Made by a program: the position numbers and the translations under genes. This document shows, piece by piece, positions 24,878-37,130 of a DNA stretch of 64,000 nt. This DNA is from Notolepis coatsorum (taxonomy: Eukaryota > Chordata > Actinopteri > Aulopiformes > Paralepididae), in NCBI GenBank assembly GCA_963971535.1, contig OZ020585.1:160200211-160264210 (forward strand), in the 5' to 3' direction. The first letter of the stretch is position 1; each line of letters begins with the position of its first letter. The notes below the pieces were generated by a model. It saw only the letters and a program-made list of their open reading frames with translations. It searched no databases and was not told where the DNA came from.

Positions 24878-27115
24878 GGTTTGATTGATTGATTGCTTGA
24901 TTGAAAAGTTTATTAACAGATTGCAGAATGGGTACAGTACAGTACAGCTCAATACATACAATTGTTAAGGGGATGCAGACCAGAGAAAGACTTTCGTCTT
25001 GTTTACATCAGGGTCCCCCATTTTCAATTCATCATAACATATATGACATACATGACATACAGATAGACAGTACTGCTACATCTATACATTTATGACATAT
25101 CAGATTTGCAAATACAGTACTGTTTGTGATACAAAAGTGTCCAGAAAAGGAGTGTATATACATTTGGCGTAGAAACTGTACATTGGAGGAGGTTGGATGG
25201 GTGGGGTGGGGTTGGGTGGGTTGGGTGAGGGCTGTACATTGGAGGTGTGGGGGGGGGGGGGGGTTGAGTAGAGGACACACACACATTTTACACTGTACAT
25301 TAGAATACTGACAAAGCCTTACTTGGTCATTTAATGTATAACTAGGTTAGGACATTTGTAGGGGCCAGTTTCGAATTGCAGTCTCACGTAGGTGTTTTTT
25401 GACAGTGTTTTTGAAAGTGGGTAGTGATTCACATTCCTTTACAGCTTTAGGTAGGGCGTTCCACATTGATGTGGCATAATTGCGAAACGTGTTTAGTCCC
25501 TTGTTTGAGCCGAATCTGGGTTTTACATGATTTGTGGAGCTCCCTCTGGTGTTGTGATCGTGGTATTCACTGACCTTTGGGAAGTATTTTGACATGTACA
25601 TGGGTACCTTGGTCGCGTAGTGTATCTTGTAGACCAGGCCCATTGCAAGTTGCTGTACTCTGTCGTCTACTCTAAGCCATCCTAGGTTGTCAAAGTGGGC
25701 AGGGGTGGGGTGGGTTCTAGGAGTCAGGTCAAGTAGTAGTCTGACTAGCTTGTTTTGAGATGTTTGTAATTTGTTTTTTAGTGCCTTTGAGGTGCTTTGG
25801 TACCATGAGGTGCAAGCATAGTCGTAGTACCCTTGAATGAGTGCTCATGCTAGAGTCTTCAGGGTATTCTTGTTTACCAGAGAGGAGATCCGGTACAAGA
25901 AACGCGTTCGTTGGTTGACTTTTTTTATTACATTGGATGCCATTTTGTCACAGGAAAGATTAGCCTCTAGGATGGAACCCAGGTAGGTAATTTCATCTTT
26001 CCTTGTGATAATATTGTCACCCACTGTAACCGAGAAGCCGTCGGTCTTGCTGAGTTTGTTATTTGAACCGAAGAGAATGGACTCTGTTTTGCCCATGTGT
26101 AATGATAGTTTGTTGTCGGCGAGCCATATGCAGATTTTGCCTAGTTCCGAGCTGAGGGCTTTTTTTTTTTTTTTTAAACTTTATTTTTTAGCGTTTATCG
26201 CTTTTCTGGTCAAGCATGACCGACAGTTGTAGGGTGAAACGGGAAAGAGAGCAGGGGGAGACATTCGGCAAATGACGGCGAGTCCGGGAATCGAACTCGG
26301 AGTCAACCAGATCCGTGACGCAGCACGGAGTCCCGCGACGCAGCGCGGTAACATGGTGTGCTACTGGAGCACCCCTCTGAGGGCTTTTTCAACCTGTAAC
26401 TTGTTCTTGTCAGAGACCAGCAGGGCTGAGTCGTCCGCAAACAGGAACAAGTTGCAGTCACAAGTTGACGACATGTCATTTGCATAAATTAGGAATAGTA
26501 GCGGTCCTAGTATGCTTCCTTGTGGAACACCACAGCTCACTGTGAGGGGGGGGGGATAGGGTACCGTTTACTTCCACCATCTGTTCCCTCCCCTCCAGGT
26601 AGGATTGTATCCAGCTCACTGATAAACTATCAAAACCAATTGCTTTTAGCTTGTCAATCAGAATGGTGTGATTGACAGTGTCGAAGGCCTTTTGTAGGTC
26701 CAGCATGACCATGCCGCAGTATTTGCCCGCGTCCACCTCTTGTTTGATGTGGTCGTTCAAGTAGAGAAGGCATGTGTCAGTGGAGTGGGATGTTCTGAAG
26801 CCAGATTGGAATTTGTAGATTAGATTTCTTTCCGCGAGGTACTTTTCGATCTGTTCGTATACTATTTTTTCCATGACTTTCGAGATGGATGTAAGGATAG
26901 AAACAGGGCGGTAGTTACCCGGGTCTAATTTGCTGCCCTTTTTGTGCAGGGGTGTTACTCTCGCAATTTTGAAGTTCTTGGGGACGTGTCCCTGTTTTAT
27001 GGAGAGGTTTATTATGATGACTGGGGTGATGGCTGCTGCTGAGTCTCTGAGGAATTTGGAGGGGATGTTGTCATGGCCAGTGGCCTTGTTTGGTTGGAGG
27101 GCGCTCAGTTTTTTG
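24878..27115 (-). mobile_element. LINE family A (CR1/L2 group), longest copy, inside the minisatellite
   Basis: On the minus strand the first coding part (27115-26480) gives the finger and palm of a reverse transcriptase: LIYKFQSGFRTSHSTDTCL, MVMLDLQKAFDTVNHTIL and SVSWIQSYLEGREQM. Next come CGVPQGS and the [10 protein letters not shown] catalytic box in a shifted frame. The later pieces 26096-25845 and 25643-25347 are the C-terminal part, with YLGSILEANLSCDKM and FRNYATSMWNALP. A frame change at the G-run near 26545, a stop near 25845 and a SINE at 26165-26377 break it. The 3' UTR ends in (AATC)n at 24878. The 5' half (endonuclease) is missing. Array units resume at once at 27116. Confidence 0.9.
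26165..26377 (-). mobile_element. tRNA-derived SINE inserted in LINE family A
   Basis: Read on the minus strand, it has a tRNA-like head starting gtgctccagtagcac and a B-box gagttcgattccc, then ccgaatgtctccccctgctc, and ends in an A-rich tail (on the plus strand, the T-run at 26161-26175). A target duplication tgagggcttttt lies at 26153-26164 and 26378-26389. The insertion splits the reverse transcriptase just after its FADD box. Confidence 0.9.
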
Positions 27116-30100
27116 GAATGAGGAAGCAGCTTGTAGGCAGGAAGGGGGAGGCAGGAAGGAGGAAGCAGGAAGGAGGAAGCAGGAAGGAGGAATCAGCTTG
27201 TAGGCAGGAAGGAGGAGGCAGGAAGGAGGAAGGAGGAGGCAGGAAGGAGGAAACAGGAGGCAGGAAGGAGGAAGCAGGAGGAAGGAGGAGGCAGTAAGGA
27301 GGAAGCAGAAGGCAGGAAGGAGGAAGCAGGAGGCAGGAAGGAGGAAGGAGGAGGCAGGAAGGAGGAATCAGCTTGTAGGCAGGAAGGAGGAAGCAGGAAG
27401 GAGGAAGGAGGAGGCAGGAAGGAGGAAGGAGGAAGGAGGAGGCAGGAAGGAGGAAGGAGGAGGCAGGAAGGAGGAGGCAGCTTGTAGAGAGGAAGGAGGA
27501 AGCAGGATGGAGGAGGCAGGAAGGAGGAGGCAGGAAGGAGGAAGAAGGAAGGAGGAAGCAGGAAGGAGGAGGCAGGAAGGAGGAAGCAGGAAGGAGGAGG
27601 CAGGAAGGAGGAGGCAGGAAAGAGGAAGGAGGAGGCAGGAAGGAGGAGGCACGATGGAATAAGGAGGAAGCAGGAAGGAGGAAGCAGGAGGCAGGAAGGA
27701 GGAGGCAGGAATGAGGAGGCAGGAAGGAGGAAGCAAGATGGAGGGATCAGGAGGCAGGAATGAGGAGGCAGGAAGGAGGAAGCAGGATGGAGGAGGCAGG
27801 AAGGAGGAAGCAGGAAGGAGGAGGCAGGAATGAGGAGGCAGGAAGGAGGAAGCAGGAAGGAGGAGGCAGCTTGTAGAGAGGAAGGAGGAAGCAGGAAGGA
27901 GGAAGCAGGAAGGAGGAAGCAGGAAGGAGGAATCAGCTTGTAGGCAGGAAGGAGGAGGCAGGAAGGAGGAAGGAGGAGGCAGGAAGGAGGAGGCAGGAAG
28001 GAGGAAGCAGGATGGAGGAAGGTGGAAGGAGGAAGCATGAGGCAGGAAGGAGGAGGCAGGAATGAGGAGGCAGGAAGGAGGAAGCAGGAAGGAGGAAGCA
28101 GGAGGCAGGAAGGAGGAGGCAGGAATGAGGAGGCAGGAAGGAGGAAGCAGGATGGAGGAGGCAGGAAGGAGGAAGCAGGAAGGAGGAGGCAGGAAGGAGG
28201 AAGCAGGAAGGAGGAAGCAGAAGGCAGGAAGGAGGAAGCAGGAGGCAGGAAGGAGGAAGCAGGAGGCAGGAAGGAGGAGGCAGGAAGGAGGAGGATGGAG
28301 GAAGGAGGAAGCAGGAGGCAGGAAGGAGGAGGCAGGAATGAGGAGGCAGGAAGGAGGAAGCAGGAAGGAGGAGGCAGGAAGGAGGAGGCAGGAATGAGGA
28401 GGCAGGAAGGAGGAAGCAGGAAGGAGGAAGCAGGAAGGAGGAGGCAGCTTGTAGAGAGGAAGGAGGAAGCAGGATGGAGGAGGCAGGAAGGAGGAAGCAG
28501 GAAGGAGGAGGCAGGAAGGAGGAAGCAGGGTGGAGGAGGCAGGAAGGAGGAAGCAGGAAGCAGGATGGAGGAGGCAGGAAGGAGGAAGCAGGAAGGAGGA
28601 GGCAGCTTGTAGAGAGGAAGGATGAAGCAGGATGGAGGAGGCAGGAAGGAGGAAGCAGGAAGGAGGAGGCAGGAAGGAGGAAGCAGGAAGGAGGAAGGAG
28701 GAGGCAGGAAGGAGGAAGGAGGAAGCAGCTTGTAGGCAGGAAGGAGGAGGCAGGAAGGAGGAAGCAGGAAGGAGGAAGCAGGAAGGAGGAATCAGCTTGT
28801 AGACAGTAAGGAGGAGGCAGGAAGGAGGAAGCAGGAAGGAGGAAGGAGGAGGCAGGAAGGAGGAATCAGCTTCTAGGCAGGAAGGAGGAAGCAGGAAGGA
28901 GGAAGGAGGAGGCAGGAAGGACGAAGGAGGAAGCAGGAAGGAGGAAGCAGGAAGGGGGAAGGAGGAGGCAGGACGGAGGAAGGAGGAAGCAGGAAGGAGG
29001 AAGCAGAAGGCAGGAAGGAGGAAGCAGGAGGCAGGAAGGAGGAAGCAGGAGGCAGGAAGGAGGGAGCAGGAGGCAGGAAGGAGGAGGCAGGAAGGAGGAA
29101 GCAGAAGGCAGGAAGGAGGAAGCAGGAGGCAGGAAGGAGGAAGGAGGAGGCAGGAAGGAGGAATCAGCTTGTAGGCAGGAAGGAGGAAGCAGGAAGGAGG
29201 AAGGAGGAGGCAGGAAGGAGGAGGCAGGAAGGAGGAAGCAGGAAGGAGGAAGCAGAAGGCAGGAAGGAGGAAGCAGGAGGCAGGAAGGAGGAAGCAGGAA
29301 GCAGGAGGCAGGAAGGAGGAAGCAGGATGGAGGAGGCAGGAAGGAGGAGGCAGGAAGGAGGAAGCAGGAAGGAGAAGGCAGCTTGTAGGCAGGAAGGAGG
29401 AAGCAGGAAGAAGGAGGCAGGAAGGAGGAAGCAGGAAGGAGAAGGCAGCTTGTAGAGAGGAAGGAGGAAACAGGATGGAGGAGGCAGGAAGGAGGAGGCA
29501 GGAAGGAGGAAGCAGGAAGGAGAAGGCAGCTTGTAGGCAGGAAGGAGGAGGCAGGAAAGAGGAGGCAGGAAGGAGGAGGCAGCTTGTAGAGAGGAAGGAG
29601 GAAGCAGGATGGAGGAGGCAGGAAGGAGGAGGCAGGAAGGAGGAAGCAGGAAGGAGAATGCAGCTTGTAGGCAGGAAGGAGGAAGCAGGAAGGAGGAGGC
29701 AGGAAGGAGGAGGCAGGAAGGAGGAGGCAGGAAGGAGGAAGCAGGAAGGAGGAAGCAGGATGGAGGAGGCAGGAGGCAGGAATGAGGAGGCAGGAAGGAG
29801 GAAGCAGGATGGAGGAGGCAGGAAGGAGGAAGCAGGAAGGAGGAGGCAGGAATGAGGAGGCAGGAAGGAGGAAGGAGGAAGGAGGAAGCAGGAAGGAGGA
29901 GGCAGCTTGTAGAGAGGAAGGAGGAAGCAGGATGGAGGAGGCAGGAAGGAGGAGGCAGGAAGGAGGAAGCAGGAAGGAGGAAGCATGAAGGAGGAGGCAG
30001 CTTGTAGGCAGGAAGGAGGAGGCAGGAAGGAGGAAGCAGGAAGGAGGAGGCAGGAATGAGGAGGCAGGAAGGAGGAGGCAGGAAGGAGGAAGCAGGAAGG

Positions 30101-33100
30101 AGGAGGCAGGAAGGAGGAGGCAGGAAGGAGGAGGCAGGAAGGAGGAAGCAGGAAGGAGGAGGCAGGAAGGAGGAGGCAGGAAGGAGGAAGCAGGAAGGAG
30201 GAAGCATGAAGGAGGAGGCAGCTTGTAGAGAGGAAGGAGGAGGCAGGAAGGAGGAGGCAGGAAGGAGGAGGCAGGAAGGAGGAAGCAGGAAGGAGGAGGC
30301 AGGAAGGAGGAGGCAGGAAGGAGGAGGCAGAAGGCAGGAAGGAGGAAGCAGGAGGCAGGAAGGAGGAAGGAGGAGGCAGGAAGGAGGAATCAGCTTGTAG
30401 GCAGGAAGGAGGAAGCAGGAAGGAGGAAGGAGGAGGCAGGAAGGAGGAAGGAGGAGGCAGGAAGGAGGAAGCAGGAAGGAGGAAGCAGAAGGCAGGAAGG
30501 AGGAAGCAGGAGGCAGGAAGGAGGAAGCAGGAGGCAGGAAGCAGGAGGCAGGAAGGAGGAAGCAGGATGGAGGAGGCAGGAAGGAGGAGGCAGGAAGGAG
30601 GAAGCAGGAAGGAGAAGGCAGCTTGTAGGCAGGAAGGAGGAAGCAGGAAGAAGGAGGCAGGAAGGAGGAAGCAGGAAGGAGAAGGCAGCTTGTAGATAGG
30701 AAGGAGGAAGCAGGATGGAGGAGGCAGGAAGGAGGAGGCAGGAAGGAGGAAGCAGGAAGGAGAAGGCAGCTTGTAGGCAGGAAGGAGGAGGCAGGAAAGA
30801 GGAGGCAGGAAGGAGGAGGCAGCTTGTAGAGAGGAAGGAGGAAGCAGGATGGAGGAGGCAGGAAGGAGGAGGCAGGAAGGAGGAAGCAGGAAGGAGAAGG
30901 CAGCTTGTAGGCAGGAAGGAGGAAGCAGGAAGGAGGAGGCAGGAAGGAGGCAGGGAGGAGGAAGCAGGAAGGAGGAAGCAGGATGGAGGAGGCAGGAGGC
31001 AGGAATGAGGAGGCAGGAAGGAGGAAGCAGGATGGAGGAGGCAGGAAGGAGGAAGCAGGAAGGAGGAGGCAGGAATGAGGAGGCAGGAAGGAGGAAGCAG
31101 GAAGGAGGAAGCAGGAAGGAGGAGGCAGCTTGTAGAGAGGAAGGAGGAAGCAGGATGGAGGAGGCAGGAAGGAGGAGGCAGGAAGGAGGAAGCAGGAAGG
31201 AGGAAGCATGAAGGAGGAGGCAGCTTGTAGGCAGGAAGGAGGAGGCAGGAAGGAGGAAGCAGGAAGGAGGAGGCAGGAATGAGGAGGCAGGAAGGAGGAG
31301 GCAGGAAGGAGGAAGCAGGAAGGAGGAGGCAGGAAGGAGGAGGCAGAAAGGAGGAGGCAGGAAGGAGGAAGCAGGAAGGAGGAGGCAGGAAGGAGGAGGC
31401 AGGAAGGAGGAAGCAGGAAGGAGGAAGCATGAAGGAGGAGGCAGCTTGTAGAGAGGAAGGAGGAGGCAGGAAGGAGGAGGCAGGAAGGAGGAGGCAGGAA
31501 GGAGGAAGCAGGAAGGAGGAGGCAGGAAGGAGGAGGCAGGAAGGAGGAGGCAGGAAGGAGGAAGCAGGAAGGAGGAGGCAGGAATGAGGAGGCAGGAAGG
31601 AGGAAGCAGGAAGGAGGAGGCAGGAAGGAGGAAGCAGGAAGGAGGAGGCAGGAAGGAGGAGGCAGGATGGAGGAAGCAGGAAGGAGGAGGCAGGAAGGAG
31701 GAGGCAGGACGGAGGAAGCAGGAAGGAGGAGGCATGAAGGAGGAGGCAGGAAGCAGGATGGAGGAGGCAGGAAGGAGGAGGCAGCTTGTAGGCAGGAAGG
31801 AGGAGGCAGGAAGGAGGAAGCAGGAAGGAGGAAGCAGGGTGGAGGAGGCAGGAAGGAGGAGGCAGCTTGTAGGCAGGAAAGAGGAAGCAGGAAGGAGGAA
31901 GGAGGAGGCAGGAAGGAGGAAGGAGGAAGCAGGAAGGAGGAAGCAGGAAGGAGGAAGTAGGAGGCAGGAATGAGGAAGCAGGAAGGAGGAAGCAGAAGGC
32001 AGGAAGGAGGAAGCAGGAGGCAGGAAGGAGGAATCAGGAGGCAGGGAGGAGGAAGCAGGAGGCAGGAAGGAGGAGGCAGGAAAGAGGAAGCAGAAGGCAG
32101 GAAGGAGGAAGCAGGAGGCAGGAAGGAGGAATCAGCTTGTAGGCATGAAGGAGGAAGCAAAAAGGAGGAAGGAGGAGGCAGGAAGGAGGAATGAGGAGGC
32201 AGGAAGGAGGAAGCAGGAAGGAGGACGCAGAAGGCAGGAGGGAGGAAGCAGGAGGCAGGAAGGAGGAAGCAGGAGGTAGGAAGGAGGAGGCATGAAGGAG
32301 GAGGCAGGAAGGAGGAAGCAGGAAGGAGGAGGCAGGAAGGAGGAAGCAGGAAGGAGACGGCAGCTTGTAGGCAGGAAGGAGGAAGCAGGATGGAGGAGGC
32401 AGGAAGGAGGAAGCAGGAAGGAGAAGGCAGCTTGTAGAGAGGAAGGAGGAAGCAGGATGGAGGAGGCAGGAAGGAGGCGGCAGCTTGTAGAGAGGAAGGA
32501 GGAAGCAGGATGGAGAAGGCAGCTTGTAGGCAGGAAGGAGGAAGCAGGAATGAGGAGGCAGGAAGGAGGAGGCAGGAAGGAGGAAGCAGGAAGGAGAAGG
32601 CAGCTTGTAGGCAGGAAGGAGGAGGCAGGAAGGAGGAGGCAGGAAGGAGGAAGCAGGAATGAGGAAGCAGAAGGCAGGAAGGAGGAAGCAGGAGGCAGGA
32701 AGTAGGAAGCAGGATGGATGAGACAGGAAGGAGGAGGCAGGAAGGAGGAAGCAGGAAGGAGAAGGCAGCTTGTAGGCAGGAAGGAGGAAGCAGGAAGGAG
32801 GAAGCAGGAAGGAGGAGGCAGGAAGGAGGAAGCAGGAAGGAGAAGGCAGCTTGTAGGCAGGAAGGAGGAAGCAGGATGGAGGAGGCATGATGGAGGAAGC
32901 AGGAAGGAGGAAGCAGGAAGGAGGAGGCAGCAAGGAGGAGGCAGGAAGGAGGAAGCAGGAAGGAGGAGGCAGGAAGGAGGAGGCAGGATGGAGGAAGCAG
33001 GAAGGAGGAGGCAGGAAGGAGGAGGCAGGAAGCAGGATGGAGGAGGCAGGAAGGAGGAGGCAGGAAGGAGGAAGCAGGAAGGAGGAGGCAGGAAGGAGGA

Positions 33101-35757
33101 GGCAGCTTGTAGGCAGGAAGGAGGAGGCAGGAAGGAGGAAGCAGGGTGGAGGAGGCAGGAAGGAGGAGGCAGCTTGTAGGCAGGAAGGAGGAAGCAGGAA
33201 GGAGGAAGGAGGAGGCAGGAAGGAGGAAGCAGGAAGGAGGAAGCAGGAATGAGGAAGTAGGAGGCAGGACGGAGGAAGGAGGAAGCAGAAGGCAGGAAGG
33301 AGGAAGCAGGAAGCAGGAAGGAGGAATCAGGAGGCAGGAAGGAGGAAGCAGGAGGCAGGAAGGAGGAGGCAGGAAAGAGGAAGCAGAAGGCAGGAAGGAA
33401 GAAGCAGAAGGCAGGAAGGAGGAATCAGCTTGTAGGCAGGAAGGAGGAAGCAAAAAGGAGGAAGGAGGAGGCAGGAAGGAGGAGGCAGGAAGGAGGAAGC
33501 AGGAAGGAGGAAGCAGAAGGCAGGAAGGAGGAAGCAGGAGGCAGGAAGGAGGAAGCAGGAGGCAGGAAGGAGGAGGCAGGAAGGAGGAGGCAGGAAGGAG
33601 GAAGCAGGAAGGAGGAGGCAGGAAGGAGGAAGCAGGAAGGAGAAGGCAGCTTGTAGGCAGGAAGGAGGAAGCAGGATGGAGGAGGCAGGAAGGAGGAGGC
33701 AGGAAGGAGGAAGCAGGAAGGAGAAGGCAGCTTGTAGAGAGGAAGGAGGAAGCAGGATGGAGGAGGCAGGAAGGAGGAGGCAGCTTGTAGAGAGGAAGGA
33801 GGAAGCAGGATGGAGAAGGCAGCTTGTAGGCAGGAAGGAGGAAGCAGGAAGGAGGAGGCAGGAAGGAGGAGGCAGGAAGGAGGAAGCAGGAAGGAGAAGG
33901 CAGCTTGTAGGCAGGAAGGAGGAAGCAGGATGGAGAAGGCAGCTTGTAGGCAGGAAGGAGGAGGCAGGAAGGAGGAAGGAGGAGGCAGGAAGGAGGAAGC
34001 AGGAAGGAGGAAGCAGAAGGCAGGAAGGAGGAAGGAGGAGGCAGGAAGGAGGAGGCAGCTTGTAGAGAGGAAGGAGGAAGCAGGATGGAGGAGGCAGGAA
34101 GGAGGAGGCAGGAAGGAGGAAGCAGGAAGGAGAAGGCAGCTTGTAGGCAGGAAGGAGGAAGCAGGAAGGAGGAAGCAGGAAGGAGGAGGAAGGAAGGAGG
34201 AAGCAGGAAGCAGGAAGGAGAAGGCAGCTTGTAGGCAGGAAGGAGGAAGCAGGATGGATGAGGCAGGAATGAGGAAGCAGGAAGGAGAAGGCAGCTTGTA
34301 GAGAGGAAGGAGGAAGCAGGATGGAGGAGGCAGGAAGGAGGAGGCAGCTTGTAGAGAGGAAGGAGGAAGCAGGATGGAGAAGGCAGCTTGTAGGCAGGAA
34401 GGAGGAAGCAGGAAGGAGGAGGCAGGAAGGAGGAAGCAGGAAGGAGAAGGCAGCTTGTAGGCAGGAAGGAGGAAGCAGGAAGGAGGGGGCAGGAAGGAGT
34501 AGGCAGGATGGAGGAAGGAGGAAGCAGGAAGCAGGAGGCAGGAAGGAGGAGGCAGGAATGAGGAAGCAGGATGGAGGAGGCATGATGGAGGAAGCAGGAG
34601 GCAGGAATGAGGAGGCAGGAAGGAGGAAGCATGATGGAGGAGGCAGGAAGGAGGAAGCAGGATGGAGGAGGCAGGAAGGAGGAGGCAGGAAGGAGGAAGC
34701 AGGAAGGAGAAGGGAGCTTGTAGGCAGGAAGGAGGAAGCAGGAAGGAGGAGGCAGCTTGTAGGCAGGAAGGAGGAGGCAGGAAGGAGGAAGCAGGAAGGA
34801 GGAAGCAGCTTGTAGGCAGGAAGGAGGAGGCAGGAAGAAGGAAGCAGGAAGGAGGAGGCAGCTTGTAGGCAGGAAGGAGGAAGCAGGAAGGAGGAGGCAG
34901 GAAGGAGGAAGCAGGAAGGAGGAGGCAGGAAGGAGGAGGCAGGAAGGAGGAAGCAGGAAGGAGGAGGCAGGAAGGAGGAGGCAGGATGGAGGAAGCAGGA
35001 AGGAGGAGGCAGGAAGGAGGAGGAGGCAGGAAGGAGGAAGCAGGAAGGAGGAAGCAGGAAGGAGGAAGCAGGAAGGAGGAGGCAGCTTGTAGGCAGGAAG
35101 GAGGAAGCAGGAAGGAGGAGGCAGGAAGGAGGAGGCAGGAAGGAGGAAGCAGGAAGGAGGAGGCAGGAATGAGGAAGCAGGAAGGAGGAGGCAGGAAGGA
35201 GGAGGCAGGAAGGAGGAGGCAGGAAGCAGGAAGCAGGAAGCAGGATGGAGGAGGCAGGAAAGAGGAGGCAGCTTGTAGGCAGGAAGGAGGAAGCAAGAAG
35301 GAGGAAGCAGGAAGGAGGAGGCAGGAAGGAGGAGGCAGGAAGCAGGATGGAGGAGGCAGGAAGGAGGAGGCAGCTTGTAGGCAGGAAGGAGGAAGCAGGA
35401 AGGAGGAAGCAGGAAGGAGGAGGCAGGAAGGAGGAAGCAGGAAGGAGCTAGCAGGAAGGAAGAGGCAGGAAGGAGGAGGCAGCTTGTAGGCAGGAAGGAG
35501 GAGGCAGGAAGGAGGAAGGAGGAAGCAGGAAGGAGGAAGCAGGGTGGAGGAGGCAGGAAGGAGGAGGCAGGAAGGAGGAGGCAGCTTGTAGGCAGGAAGG
35601 AGGAAGCAGGAAGGAGGAGGCAGCTTGTAGGCAGGAAGGAGGAAGCAGGAAGGAGGAGGCAGCTTGTAGGCAGGAAGGAGGAAGCAGGAAGGAGGAGGCA
35701 GCTTGTAGGCAGGAAGGAGGAAGCAGGAAGGAGGAGGCAGCTTGTACTACCTTGTAG
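27116..35757. repeat. Large purine-only 14-bp minisatellite, right block
   Basis: Same units as the left block. Diagnostic variants recur at fixed offsets: cttgtaggcaggaaggggga at about 22166 and 27131, cagcttctaggcagg at about 24118 and 28868, and gaagaaggaggcagg at about 29409 and 30650. Kilobase-scale segments were therefore duplicated. The last 165 bp (35581-35745) is a homogeneous 39-bp higher-order unit in four to five copies. Long minus-strand frames (up to 1,822 codons) are repeat artefacts. Confidence 0.98.
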
Positions 35758-35775
35758 GCAGGACGTTTTGTTTCA

Positions 35776-35842
35776 AGTTTGTTTATTAATTGTCACAATA
35801 AAATACACATACTTTACGGTGAAATGCTTGGTTCTGTATGGA
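35776..35842 (-). mobile_element. LINE 3' end fragment (family D), within the array edge
   Basis: On the plus strand it reads caagtttgtttattaattgt and ggtgaaatgcttg, the complement of the 3' terminus found at 50011-50246. Minisatellite units resume at 35843-35890, so this is a small insertion at the end of the array. Confidence 0.75.
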
Positions 35843-35890
35843 GGGGCAGGAAGGAGGAGGCAGCTTGTAGGCAGGAAGGAGGAAGTAGCA
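35843..35890. repeat. Terminal remnant of the 14-bp minisatellite
   Basis: About three units plus one cttgtaggcag spacer beyond the family D insertion. Confidence 0.85.
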
Positions 35891-36435
35891 GCTCTTTTGG
35901 AACACAACGCGTGGCAGTCAGTATTCCAGGAGTCCACCTCCTCCCAGGTCCCACAATTTAATCTGTAATAAATAATCCGGCATCATTGCGAGATGGCATC
36001 TCATAATGGCAAGTGAAATATGCTGGTATGATAGGTACGATAAATCTGGATTTTCCTATGGTTCCCCCAGGCTAGGACAATATGCAACTATAGTGTTCTC
36101 TGTCAGGAAGAGCAGATCTCTGAGCCCTCGTAAAATCTAAATGGGCACTAATTAGGCGAGCCTTCCCTCTCGCACTTACTATTTCTATTGACATTTTCCG
36201 CGCCCCCTCCCCCTCCTGCCCCCCCCCCCCCCCCCCCTCTCATAAGTCACTGGCAGCAGAACTCCGGTACCACAGCAGAGCACAGGGCATTTGAAGAGGA
36301 AGTTCAACTCAGTGCTAATGAATACATATCCCTCCCGTGCGGAGCTGCTTCTTTTGTCTCGGACCCAAGCAGACCTGTGCCTCTAAACTGTCATTTGGTT
36401 TGTAACCAAGTGCCACTATGGTGGGTTATGAGGAG
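35891..36435. other. Unique intergenic DNA with poly-C tract
   Basis: A C homopolymer of about 18 lies near 36220-36237. The part 35940-36180 (for example taatctgtaataaataatcc, ctaattaggcgagcc) is AT-rich and repeat-free. No gene recognised. Confidence 0.4.
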
Positions 36436-37022
36436 GACCTATCAACCGATCAACCGATCAACCTATCAACCGATCAACCTATCAACCGATCAACCTATCA
36501 ACCGATCAACCGATCAACCTATCAACCTATCAAACTATCAACCTATCAACTGATCAACCTATTAACATATCAACCGATCAACCTATCAACCGATCAACCT
36601 ATCAACATATCAACCTATCAAACTATCAACCTATCAACCGATCAACCGATCAACCTATCAACCTATCAAACTATCAACCTATCAACCGATCAACCTATTA
36701 ACATATCAACCGATCAACCTATCAACCGATCAACCTATCAACATATCAACCTATCAATTGATCAACCTATCAACCGATCAACCGATCAACCTATCAACAT
36801 ATCAACATATCAACCGATAAACCGATCAACCTATCAATTTATCAACCAATCAACATATCGACCTATCAACATATCAACCTATCAACCAATCAACCGATCA
36901 AACGATCAACCTATCAACCTATCAACATATCAACCGATCAACATATCAACCGATCAACTGATCAAACTATCAACATATCAACCGATCAAACTATCAACTG
37001 ATCAACCTATCAGCCTATCAAT
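36436..37022. repeat. 8-bp minisatellite (atcaacc + t/g/a)n
   Basis: About 73 copies of an 8-bp unit, atcaacct, atcaaccg or atcaacat, in irregular order. Three units make 24 bp, so frames remain open (a 227-codon plus-strand frame that is not a gene). Confidence 0.98.
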
Positions 37023-37130
37023 CAGTTTTGATGTATGGATATTCAAATATTTAAAAAAATATCCGTTGTACCGTAATTGCCAAACTAAAAATGTTGGATA
37101 GATGAATGGTTTAACTATCAAGATGACAAT

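Noticed and set aside
29164-34632. Minus-strand frame of 1,822 codons (and others of 1,455, 1,226 and 623) in the large minisatellite
   Set aside because: The peptides are endless Pro/Ser/Leu/Phe/Cys repeats produced by a stop-free purine/pyrimidine unit. Several frames are open at once and follow unit composition. There is no domain, codon bias or start context.
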